A DNA stretch of 29,300 nucleotides from Phocaeicola plebeius (GTDB lineage: Bacteria > Bacteroidota > Bacteroidia > Bacteroidales > Bacteroidaceae). The first letter of the stretch is position 1. The number at the start of each line of letters is the position of its first letter. The translations under genes were made by a program, and so were the position numbers. Of the stretch, positions 1 to 6,279 are shown one piece after another. The DNA is taken from positions 1-29,300 of the forward strand of contig SFDG01000034.1 in the NCBI GenBank assembly GCA_004558305.1, given 5' to 3'. The notes below the pieces were generated by a model that saw only the letters and a list, made by a program, of their open reading frames with translations, searched no databases and had not been told where the DNA came from.

Positions 1-1
1 G

Positions 2-34
2 CTTAACTGGGACAAGCCCAGCTTTTTCTGGTAA
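2..34 (+). CDS. Possible C-terminal tail of an upstream gene (partial)
   Basis: One plus-strand frame enters from the left edge and reads LNWDKPSFFW before a TAA stop. The aromatic-rich tail and the two hairpins just after it would fit the end of a gene. Only ten codons are visible and a second frame is also open here, ending at 71, so this is a weak call and no function can be assigned. Confidence 0.25.
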   Translation, partial: LNWDKPSFFW

Positions 35-102
35 GGGCAGCAAAGCTTTCGCCCTAAAGGGCTGCCCTTGACTGGCTACGCAGCAGAGCTGCGATGGTTT
101 TT
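33..102 (+). terminator. Two consecutive hairpins, the second followed by a T run
   Basis: AAGGGCAGC (33-41) pairs perfectly with GCTGCCCTT (61-69). A second stem, CGCAGC (79-84) with GCTGCG (88-93) around an AGA loop, is followed four bases later by TTTTT (98-102). This fits a rho-independent terminator for a plus-strand gene lying to the left of the window. The acyltransferase gene on the other strand ends over 120 bases away, so it is less likely to be the client. Confidence 0.45.
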
Positions 103-103
103 A

Positions 104-180
104 ATGTTATACTGAACGAATGGGAAGAATCTGCAAACATCCCGGGTGTGCATACAGCTGCTTCGCTTGGCATGACCATA
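104..180. repeat. Possible degraded copy of an intergenic palindromic repeat
   Basis: GAAGAATCTGC (124-134) and, further on, GCTTCGCTTGGCATGACCAT (160-179) resemble the two arms of the palindrome at 17479-17564, which contains GCGAAGAATCT and TGCTTCTCGCTGCATGACCA. Here the arms no longer pair well. No gene is supported in 103-224; the rest is AT-rich with a CTTTGTG-type iteration near 196-220. Confidence 0.3.
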
Positions 181-224
181 CAACAAAAAAATCCTTTGTG
201 CCCTTTGTGTCTTTGTGTTTCAAC

Positions 225-1199
225 CTACAGATACAGCCACACCAGCAGCCGGTTCAACCAGTTCCAACGGATCTTGAACCACCGGCGGCTGCTCAACTGT
301 CGACCCCCGAAACGGAGGATGAAGTCGCGATAGCCGTACTTCTGGAACGGCAGTCCCGCATTGATGAACTCGAACTTTTCATAGCCCTGCTCCAGGCAGT
401 AACTGATGGCCTTCCAGACAGCCAGCACACCGGGATAGTGAAGCGGATACGACTTGCGCAGCCCACCCGAGAAGAGCAGGTACGCCTTGTCGCCCGAGAA
501 CAGGCAGATGGACCCTCCGATGAGCTTCCCCTTGTAACGCACCAGAAAGGTGCGGCTCAGCCGTTCCCCCTGCTGCTCGCGCTGCAAAGCCAGGAAGAAG
601 CTTTCTTCGGGCAGATGGCGGTGGATCTTGGGAGAATAGTACTTCTTCAACAGTCCGAAGAACTCGCGGATCTCCGCCTCGCTGCTGGCCACTTCCATCG
701 TCGCCCCCCGCTTCAGTCCCTGCGCAATTTGCCGCTTGCGCGAACTGCTCATCCACTGCAACATGGCATCCTTCCGCAGCGTGTTCTCCACCCGCAGCCA
801 TTTGACGGCAAAGTAACCGTTCTGCCGGAAATACCGGTAGCCGAACAGCGGCTCCTCCAAGTTGCGGAACTCCAGCAGGAACGACCGTTCGAGGAAACAC
901 TGCGTGAAGTAGGACAGAAACTCCTCGAACACCTCCTCGCGTCGGCGGGAGGACGGGAAATACTCTCCCGTACCATATATATAAGTAGTGTGGACAAAGT
1001 GCGCCAGACGGGCACTGGGGCGAGTGATACACAGCAATTTTCCGAGAAGCTGTCCGTCCTCGGTGGCCACCAGCAGAACAGGACGGTAGCCCGGCGTCAG
1101 TTCCAGTACGCTGAACAGCTCCGTGGAATGGAATATGTTCGTCCCCGGCAATGCCGGTACGTCTGCCGAATGCTCGTATGTCGTCAGTCGAATGGCCAT
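225..1199 (-). CDS. GNAT/FemAB-like acyltransferase
   Basis: This predicted 324-residue cytosolic protein resembles the GNAT/FemAB-like acyltransferases common in Bacteroidales. Its N-terminal half (MAIRLTTYEHSADV...) looks like a divergent GNAT fold. The C-terminal half carries a FemAB-like stretch, with FLVRYKGKLIGGSICLF followed by YLLFSGG and an FINAGLPFQKYGYRDF segment. The end is basic and aromatic (RWFKIRWNWLNRLLVWLYL), which could favour membrane contact. Such proteins transfer acyl or aminoacyl groups, but the substrate cannot be read from sequence. I chose ATG at 1199: the frame stays open further upstream, but that part is antisense to the nitroreductase and the DUF2520 gene and has no family resemblance. 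The gene is divergent from the nitroreductase across an 87-99 base gap carrying promoters for both. Confidence 0.75.
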   Translation of the reverse strand: MAIRLTTYEHSADVPALPGTNIFHSTELFSVLELTPGYRPVLLVATEDGQLLGKLLCITRPSARLAHFVHTTYIYGTGEYFPSSRRREEVFEEFLSYFTQCFLERSFLLEFRNLEEPLFGYRYFRQNGYFAVKWLRVENTLRKDAMLQWMSSSRKRQIAQGLKRGATMEVASSEAEIREFFGLLKKYYSPKIHRHLPEESFFLALQREQQGERLSRTFLVRYKGKLIGGSICLFSGDKAYLLFSGGLRKSYPLHYPGVLAVWKAISYCLEQGYEKFEFINAGLPFQKYGYRDFILRFGGRQLSSRRWFKIRWNWLNRLLVWLYL

Positions 1200-1228
1200 G
1201 TGCGTGTCTCTTTTTCGTTGGTTTTCCG

Positions 1229-1236
1229 CAAAATTA
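1229..1236 (-). promoter_or_regulatory. -7 element for the acyltransferase gene
   Basis: Read on the minus strand this is TAATTTTG, matching TAnnTTTG of the Bacteroidetes sigma factor, 30 bases before the ATG at 1199. No clear TTTG -33 box is seen at the expected distance. Confidence 0.4.
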
Positions 1237-1245
1237 CATTCTTTT

Positions 1246-1276
1246 TTTGAGCTTTCCGACATTTGGCGTATATTTG
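1246..1276 (+). promoter_or_regulatory. Bacteroidetes promoter for the nitroreductase operon
   Basis: TTTG (1246-1249), 19 bases, then TATATTTG (1269-1276) is a full consensus match. Transcription would start near 1283, only about four bases before the first ATG (1287). That favours the second ATG at 1299 as the real start. Confidence 0.7.
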
Positions 1277-1298
1277 TCGGACCTAAATGAAGAAAATA

Positions 1299-1835
1299 AT
1301 GGAACATTTCAACGATTTGATACGACAAAGGCGTAGTATGCGCAAGTTTACATCCGAAGAACTGACGCAGGACGAAGTGGTGACCCTGCTGAAGGCCGCC
1401 CTGATGGCCCCCACCTCGAAACGCAGCAACTCGTGGCAGTTCATTGTAGTGGACGACAAACCGACCCTCGACCTCCTGTCCCGCTGCAAGGAAAGCGGTG
1501 CCTCGTTCCTCAAGGATGCCGCACTGGGCATCGTCGTGGCGGGCGACCCTCTGGCCAGCGATGTGTGGATAGAAGATGCTTCGGTGGCCTCTATCTACCT
1601 CCAGCTGCAGGCCGAAGACCTCGGGCTGGGAAGCTGCTGGATTCAGGTGCGCGAGCGGTGGGCCGCTGACGGCAGGAGTGCCGACGAATATGTGCACGGG
1701 GTGCTCGACATCCCCTTGCAGCTTCAGGTGCTGTCCATCATCGCCATCGGCCACAAGGGCATGGAGCGGAAGCCGTTCAACGAAGACCACCTGCAGTGGG
1801 AGAAGATTCACCTCAACAAGTATGGAGGAAAGTAA
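1299..1835 (+). CDS. Nitroreductase-family flavoprotein
   Basis: This protein of about 178 residues belongs to the FMN-dependent nitroreductase family, NAD(P)H oxidoreductases acting on quinones, nitroaromatics or flavins. The N-terminal RRSMRKF and the PTSKRSNSWQFIVV stretch match the FMN-phosphate and dimer segments. LQAEDLGLGSCWIQV followed by IIAIGHKG matches the C-terminal core. The physiological substrate is unknown. An in-frame ATG at 1287 would add four residues, but the consensus promoter at 1246-1276 would leave it almost no leader. It is the first gene of a close-packed unit with the DUF2520, kdsC and maf genes; the next start lies about four bases after its stop. Confidence 0.85.
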   Translation: MEHFNDLIRQRRSMRKFTSEELTQDEVVTLLKAALMAPTSKRSNSWQFIVVDDKPTLDLLSRCKESGASFLKDAALGIVVAGDPLASDVWIEDASVASIYLQLQAEDLGLGSCWIQVRERWAADGRSADEYVHGVLDIPLQLQVLSIIAIGHKGMERKPFNEDHLQWEKIHLNKYGGK

Positions 1836-1839
1836 GCGT

Positions 1840-2625
1840 ATGGAGGCCAGCAAGATTGTACTCGTAGGAGCCGGTAACGTGGCGACCCATCTGGGCCGTG
1901 CGCTCCGGGAGGCCGGCCACGACATCCTGCAGGTGTACAGCCGCACCGAGGAGTCGGCCCGTACCCTGGCACAGGCGTTGGGCACGGACTTCACCGTTCG
2001 GATGGACGAGGTACGGACCGATGCCGATCTGTATATCGTGGCCGTGAAGGATGACGCTCTGGCCGAGGTACTGCCCCGGCTGGTGCGCCGCAACCCGGCG
2101 GCCCTGTTTGTCCATACGGCCGGCAGCATTTCCATCGATGTGTGGAAAGGACTGGCCGAGCACTACGGCGTGCTCTATCCGCTGCAGACCTTCAGTCGTC
2201 TGCGCCCCGTGGACTTCTCCAGGATTCCCTGCTTCGTCGAAGCCAGTACGCCTGCCGACACGGCCTACCTGCTCCGTCTGGCAAGGCAACTGAGCGGGTG
2301 CGTCTTCGCAGCTTCTTCCGAGCAGCGGCTGTACCTGCACGTGGCCGCCGTGTTTGCCTGCAACTTCACCAACCACCTCTATGCCGTCTGCCAGCAGTTG
2401 CTGGAAGAGCACGACCTGCCCTTCGAGGTGATGCTGCCCCTCATCGATGAGACGGCCCGCAAGGTCCACCACCTCTCGCCCGCAGAGGCGCAGACCGGTC
2501 CGGCCCGGCGCGGCGACACGAACGTGATGGAGCACCACCTGCAGCTCCTCCACGACCGTCCCGAACTGGCAGCGGTCTATGACATCCTCAGTAAAAGCAT
2601 TTATTCAATGACCCATCATGATTGA
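1840..2625 (+). CDS. DUF2520 / Rossmann-fold NAD(P)-binding protein
   Basis: This 261-residue protein opens with a dinucleotide-binding loop (KIVLVGAGNVATHLGRAL), then VYSRTEESARTLAQALG, typical of an NADP/F420-type oxidoreductase Rossmann domain. The second half (SSEQRLYLHVAAVFACNFTNHLYAVCQQLL and LIDETARKV) matches the all-helical DUF2520 domain that resembles ketopantoate reductase and ProC-like dimerisation domains. The reaction is not known. I chose ATG at 1840 because GGAGGA at 1824-1829 lies at a suitable distance upstream; ATG at 1822 is in frame, overlaps the previous gene and adds six residues. Its end overlaps the kdsC start by eight bases, so translation is probably coupled. Confidence 0.85.
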   Translation: MEASKIVLVGAGNVATHLGRALREAGHDILQVYSRTEESARTLAQALGTDFTVRMDEVRTDADLYIVAVKDDALAEVLPRLVRRNPAALFVHTAGSISIDVWKGLAEHYGVLYPLQTFSRLRPVDFSRIPCFVEASTPADTAYLLRLARQLSGCVFAASSEQRLYLHVAAVFACNFTNHLYAVCQQLLEEHDLPFEVMLPLIDETARKVHHLSPAEAQTGPARRGDTNVMEHHLQLLHDRPELAAVYDILSKSIYSMTHHD

Positions 2626-3136
2626 CTACGATTTGACAAAGATAAAGGCACTCGTCTTCGATGTGGACGGTGTGCTGAGTGCTGAAACCATTCCGCTGCA
2701 CCCCAACGGGGAACCCATGCGGACCGTGAACATCAAGGACGGCTATGCCCTGCAGCTGGCCGTGAAGTGTGGCCTCCACGTGGCCATCATTACCGGCGGA
2801 CGTACGGAAGCCGTGCGCAAGCGCTACGAAGGCCTCGGCATCCCCGATGTCTACCTCGGGGCGGCGGTGAAGACAAAAGAGTATGCCCACTTCCTGGAGA
2901 AATACGGGCTGCAGCCCGAGGAGGTGCTGTACATGGGCGATGACATCCCCGACTTCGAGGTGCTCCGACTGGCCGGCCTGCCGTGCTGCCCGGCCGATGC
3001 GGCTCCCGAAATCAAGCAGGTGTGCCGCTATATCTCCCACCGCAACGGCGGCTACGGCTGCGGGCGCGACGTGGTGGAGCAGGTGCTCCGCGCACAAGGC
3101 AAGTGGATGTCGCACGAAGCGGCTTTCGGATGGTAA
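2618..3136 (+). CDS. kdsC: KdsC-type HAD phosphatase (KDO 8-phosphate phosphatase)
   Basis: The protein has 172 residues, the usual size of the capless KdsC group of HAD phosphatases. It hydrolyses 3-deoxy-D-manno-octulosonate 8-phosphate to KDO for lipopolysaccharide inner core. HAD motif I is FDVDGVLS (nucleophile and acid/base Asp). IITGG supplies motif II, a Lys in the VKTKEYAH region motif III, and GDDIPDFEVL motif IV. NIKDGYALQLAVKCGL is typical of the KdsC tetramer family. The reading overlaps the preceding gene by eight bases. A related sugar-phosphate substrate cannot be excluded from sequence alone, because CMP-KDO genes are not next to it. Confidence 0.85.
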   Translation: MIDYDLTKIKALVFDVDGVLSAETIPLHPNGEPMRTVNIKDGYALQLAVKCGLHVAIITGGRTEAVRKRYEGLGIPDVYLGAAVKTKEYAHFLEKYGLQPEEVLYMGDDIPDFEVLRLAGLPCCPADAAPEIKQVCRYISHRNGGYGCGRDVVEQVLRAQGKWMSHEAAFGW

Positions 3137-3155
3137 CGGGAAAGGAGGAAGCGGT

Positions 3156-3737
3156 ATGCTGGAAAATCTGAAACGATACCATATCAAGCTGGCGTCGAAC
3201 TCTCCGCGCCGGCGCGAACTGCTGTCGGGACTGGGAATTGACTACGAAGTGAAACTGCTGCCCGGCATCGACGAGTCTTATCCGGCTGCGCTTGTGGGGG
3301 AAGACATCCCCTGCTACATAGCCCGCGAGAAGGCCGAGGCCTACCGCCCGCAACTACAGCCGGACGAACTGATCATCACGGCAGACACGGTGGTCTGTGT
3401 GGACGGGGAGGTGCTTGGCAAGCCGGCAGACGAGGCGGAAGCCCGCGACATGCTACGCAAACTGTCGGGACGCTCGCACGAGGTGATTACAGGCGTGTGC
3501 CTGACCTCGATGGAGCGGCAGCGCACGTTCGCCGCCGTGACAGAGGTGACCTTCGACCGGCTGACAGAGGAGGAAATCGACTGGTACGTGACCCGTTACC
3601 GCCCGATGGACAAGGCCGGTGCCTACGGCGTACAGGAGTGGATCGGGTTCATCGGTGTGACGGGACTGAAGGGGTCGTATTTCAATGTGATGGGCCTGCC
3701 CGTCCAGCGGCTTTACAAGGAACTTTGTGCCTGGTGA
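3156..3737 (+). CDS. maf: Maf-like nucleoside triphosphate pyrophosphatase
   Basis: This 193-residue Maf/HAM1-superfamily protein hydrolyses non-canonical or canonical nucleoside triphosphates (dTTP/UTP type) to the monophosphate and pyrophosphate, acting in nucleotide-pool cleaning and possibly in division control. The signature SNSPRRRELLSGLGIDYEV sits near the N-terminus. ADTVVCVDGEVLGKP supplies the catalytic Asp and metal ligands, and DKAGAYGVQEW is the third conserved block. A strong AAAGGAGG (3141-3148) seven bases before ATG 3156 fixes the start. It is the last gene of the unit beginning at 1299. It ends nine bases from the convergent regulator gene, with no obvious terminator between them. 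Confidence 0.88.
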   Translation: MLENLKRYHIKLASNSPRRRELLSGLGIDYEVKLLPGIDESYPAALVGEDIPCYIAREKAEAYRPQLQPDELIITADTVVCVDGEVLGKPADEAEARDMLRKLSGRSHEVITGVCLTSMERQRTFAAVTEVTFDRLTEEEIDWYVTRYRPMDKAGAYGVQEWIGFIGVTGLKGSYFNVMGLPVQRLYKELCAW

Positions 3738-3746
3738 GGCAGGGAG

Positions 3747-4700
3747 TCACATCCGGATGGTGGAGATGTCTACCAGATTGTTCACGATGGCGTAGATGGT
3801 CAGTCCGGCAGGACTGTGGATCTGCAGCTTCGAGGCGATGTTCCGCCGGTGCGTCATCACCGTGTTCGGCGAGATGTTCAGGTGGTCGGCAATCTCCTTG
3901 TTGCTCATCCCCTGCACCAGCGAGACGATGACTTCCTTCTCGCGGTCGCTGAGGCTGTCCCCGTTCTCCGTGTTGAGGCTGATCATGTTGCTGATCTTGG
4001 CTGTCACGCTGTCCTGCCGCGTCTTCTGCTCCAGTTCGCGGATGGCCGGCATGAAGAAGCGTTCCTCCACCTCGGCGTGCAGCCGCAGCCAGTCCTCGTT
4101 GTTATAGATGTTGTAAAGCATGGCTGAGAGACGGTGGTTGTGCAGTCCGTCAGCCGGCAGGTAGCGCAAGATGATGCTCTTCAGTTCGCGCAGCTTCTCG
4201 CTCTCCTGTCTATGGTGTTTCGAGTACGTGTCCACGTTATAGTTGTTCGGGCAGCCGCCCCTCAGGAGTTCCTCGACATAAGGGAACACCATCTTCTCCT
4301 CGTATTTCATGTGTACGGTGATGGCGTGGGCGTATTCGTCGTAGATTTTCAGGATGAGCTGGTCGATACTGTTCTGCCCCAGTGCACCCTGCAGGCCGTT
4401 GCGGATGGAAGGCAGCTGAAAGCCGAGGAAATAGTCGTGGCTGGCCTTGAGGTATTTCAGCAGGGTGGGTACGGAGATGCGACGGGTGTCCTCCCCATTG
4501 TTTCCGCCATTGATGGTGAAGTTGACAATGGCGAGGAAGGTATAAGTGTCCACCTGGTGTTCCTCGCAGACCTCCTTGACGGTCTTGTCGCCGAATCCTA
4601 ATTTGATGCCGAAGCTGCCTAAGCTCTGCAGCACGTTGTAATTGTCTCTGATGAGCGAAATCATCTTGTCGTTCGCTTCGTACGTCTTTTGCGTCTTCAT
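3747..4700 (-). CDS. RIC/hemerythrin-like di-iron domain fused to a LuxR-type HTH
   Basis: This 317-residue protein has a layout like the iron-sulfur repair proteins YtfE/ScdA, followed by a DNA-binding domain. Residues about 20-60 resemble the ScdA N-terminal domain, but the usual Cys-Cys-Gly-Gly is replaced (IKLGFGDKTVKEV). Residues 80-220 form a hemerythrin-like bundle whose probable ligands, in order, are H88, H130, E134, H163 (or H162), H208 and E212; the two HxxxE pairs are intact. Residues 250-310 are a LuxR/GerE helix-turn-helix (LSDREKEVIVSLVQGMSNKEIADHLNISPNTVMTHRRNIASKL). I infer a cytosolic regulator sensing oxygen, nitric oxide or iron state. ATG 4700 follows AAGGAAAAGAC; the frame is open to 4739. 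It is divergent from the fucosidase gene. Confidence 0.85.
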   Translation of the reverse strand: MKTQKTYEANDKMISLIRDNYNVLQSLGSFGIKLGFGDKTVKEVCEEHQVDTYTFLAIVNFTINGGNNGEDTRRISVPTLLKYLKASHDYFLGFQLPSIRNGLQGALGQNSIDQLILKIYDEYAHAITVHMKYEEKMVFPYVEELLRGGCPNNYNVDTYSKHHRQESEKLRELKSIILRYLPADGLHNHRLSAMLYNIYNNEDWLRLHAEVEERFFMPAIRELEQKTRQDSVTAKISNMISLNTENGDSLSDREKEVIVSLVQGMSNKEIADHLNISPNTVMTHRRNIASKLQIHSPAGLTIYAIVNNLVDISTIRM

Positions 4701-4762
4701 GTCTTTTCCTTCGAGAAATACTTTCTGCAAAAATCGCAAAAAACTCCGTATGGTGCAATCCC

Positions 4763-4770
4763 CAAAAGTA
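4763..4770 (-). promoter_or_regulatory. -7 element for the di-iron/LuxR regulator gene
   Basis: The minus strand reads TACTTTTG, a full TAnnTTTG match, 62 bases before the ATG at 4700. No good -33 TTTG is found. It lies back to back with the fucosidase promoter, so an operator here could serve both genes. Confidence 0.4.
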
Positions 4771-4790
4771 GGTATTTTTAGAACTCCCGG

Positions 4791-4822
4791 TTTCCGACTC
4801 TCACGGATTTGTCGTATCTTTG
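4791..4822 (+). promoter_or_regulatory. Bacteroidetes promoter for the GH29 fucosidase
   Basis: TTTC (4791-4794), 20 bases, then TATCTTTG (4815-4822). The -7 matches fully and the -33 differs at one base. The start would be near 4829, giving a leader of about 20 bases to ATG 4848. Confidence 0.6.
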
Positions 4823-4847
4823 TTGCCTAACCCTATCAAAAAACGTA

Positions 4848-6167
4848 ATGATGATGAAACATTTCATGAAAGCATGTGCAGGACTGCTCCTTTCGGGCGT
4901 CCTCACCACTCCGGCCTTCGCACAGAAGGACTACCGGCCTACACCCGAAAACGTGGAGGCCCGCCAGCAGTTCGCCGCCAACAAGTTCGGCATTTTCCTC
5001 CACTGGGGCATTTCCAGCATGTTCGCACAGGGCGAATGGTACCTGCAGTCGAACCATATCAACAAAGACGAGTATGCCAAGGCGGCCGGCGGCTTCTATC
5101 CCGCCCGCTTTGACGCAAAGAAATGGGTGACCGCCTTCCGGGAGGCGGGAGCCAAGTACATCTGCTTCACGACGCGCCACCACGACGGATTCTCGATGTT
5201 CGACACCCGCTATTCAGACTATGACATCGTAGATGCCACTCCCTTCCGCCGCGACGTGGTGCGCGAACTGACGGACGAGTGCAGAAGGCAGGGGCTGAAC
5301 GTGCATTTCTACTACTCCCACATCGACTGGACGCGCGAAGACTACCCGATGGGCTACAGCGGGCGGAACACGGGCAAGCGTCCCGAGAAGGCGGACTGGC
5401 CTTCGTACTTCGCCTTTATGAACCACCAGCTGGAAGAGCTGATCGTGAACTACAGTCCCGATGCCATCTGGTTCGACGGCATGTGGGACCAGCGTTCGAA
5501 TCCGGATTTCGACTGGCAGCTGGACGAGCAGTATGCCCTGATTCATCGCCTGAAGCCGTCTATCCTGATTGGCAACAACCACCATCTGCCTCCCTTCCCG
5601 GGCGAGGACATCCAGCTGTTCGAGCGCGACCTTCCCGGCGAGAACAAGGCAGGCTTCAGCGGCGAGTCAGTGGTGAGCCGCCTGCCGTTGGAAACGTGTG
5701 AGACGATGAACGGCATGTGGGGCTATAAGGTGACCGACCAGAACTACAAGTCGGTGAAGCAACTGGTGCGTCTGCTGGTGGGGGCAGCTGGAAAGGGAGC
5801 CAACCTGCTGCTGAACATCGGCCCGCAACCCGACGGCGAACTGCCGGCAATGGCCTTGGACCGTCTGGCCGGCATCGGAGCATGGATGGATAAGTATGGC
5901 GAAACCATCTATGGAACCACGGCAGGGGATGTTCCGACCCGTACCTGGGGCGTGACAACCCGCAAGGGCAACAAGCAGTATGTGCATATCCTGTCGTTGG
6001 AAGATGAAAGCCTCTTCCTGCCTGTCACGAAGAAGGTGAAGGCGGCAACGGTGTATGGCGAGAATCGGCCTGTGAAGTTCCGCCAGACGCGCGAGGGCCT
6101 GTTGCTGGAAGTAGGACAGCTGCCCGATGTGGCCGATTACATCGTCGAACTGACGATGGCGGAATGA
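4848..6167 (+). CDS. GH29 alpha-L-fucosidase, exported
   Basis: This 439-residue glycoside hydrolase family 29 enzyme should release terminal L-fucose from glycans with retention of configuration. A Sec signal peptide covers about residues 1-26 (hydrophobic GLLLSGVLTTPAFAQ), placing it in the periplasm. Family landmarks are FGIFLHWGISS near 47-57, TTRHHDGFSMF near 108-118, and DAIWFDGMW with the probable nucleophile Asp210. The later GKGANLLLNIGPQPDG block is also characteristic, and the length is typical of the family. The general acid/base residue cannot be placed by eye. ATG 4848 is the first of three consecutive ATG codons and fits the promoter at 4791-4822. The next gene, another exported glycosidase, begins 112 bases on. 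No SusC/SusD pair lies in the window. Confidence 0.92.
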   Translation: MMMKHFMKACAGLLLSGVLTTPAFAQKDYRPTPENVEARQQFAANKFGIFLHWGISSMFAQGEWYLQSNHINKDEYAKAAGGFYPARFDAKKWVTAFREAGAKYICFTTRHHDGFSMFDTRYSDYDIVDATPFRRDVVRELTDECRRQGLNVHFYYSHIDWTREDYPMGYSGRNTGKRPEKADWPSYFAFMNHQLEELIVNYSPDAIWFDGMWDQRSNPDFDWQLDEQYALIHRLKPSILIGNNHHLPPFPGEDIQLFERDLPGENKAGFSGESVVSRLPLETCETMNGMWGYKVTDQNYKSVKQLVRLLVGAAGKGANLLLNIGPQPDGELPAMALDRLAGIGAWMDKYGETIYGTTAGDVPTRTWGVTTRKGNKQYVHILSLEDESLFLPVTKKVKAATVYGENRPVKFRQTREGLLLEVGQLPDVADYIVELTMAE

Positions 6168-6244
6168 GCGGCTGCCGGTGTAGGAAATCGATAATTTCAC
6201 ATCGGTTGTAGGAATTGTAGGAGGTAGAACAGCGCGAATAAGAC

Positions 6245-6252
6245 TATTTTTG
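6245..6252 (+). promoter_or_regulatory. Possible -7 element for the beta-propeller glycosidase
   Basis: TATTTTTG matches TAnnTTTG, 28 bases before ATG 6280, but no convincing -33 lies 19-21 bases upstream. The second glycosidase may have its own promoter as well as readthrough from the fucosidase gene. Confidence 0.35.
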
Positions 6253-6279
6253 CCTTCAAAAAAAAAGGAGGACACACGG

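Noticed and set aside
1576..1839. Upstream in-frame extension of the DUF2520 gene
   Set aside because: This is the shadow of the nitroreductase in another frame; the Rossmann loop begins right after ATG 1840.
1200..2135. Upstream in-frame extension of the acyltransferase gene on the minus strand
   Set aside because: It lies antisense to the nitroreductase and DUF2520 genes, crosses the divergent promoters, and has no family resemblance.
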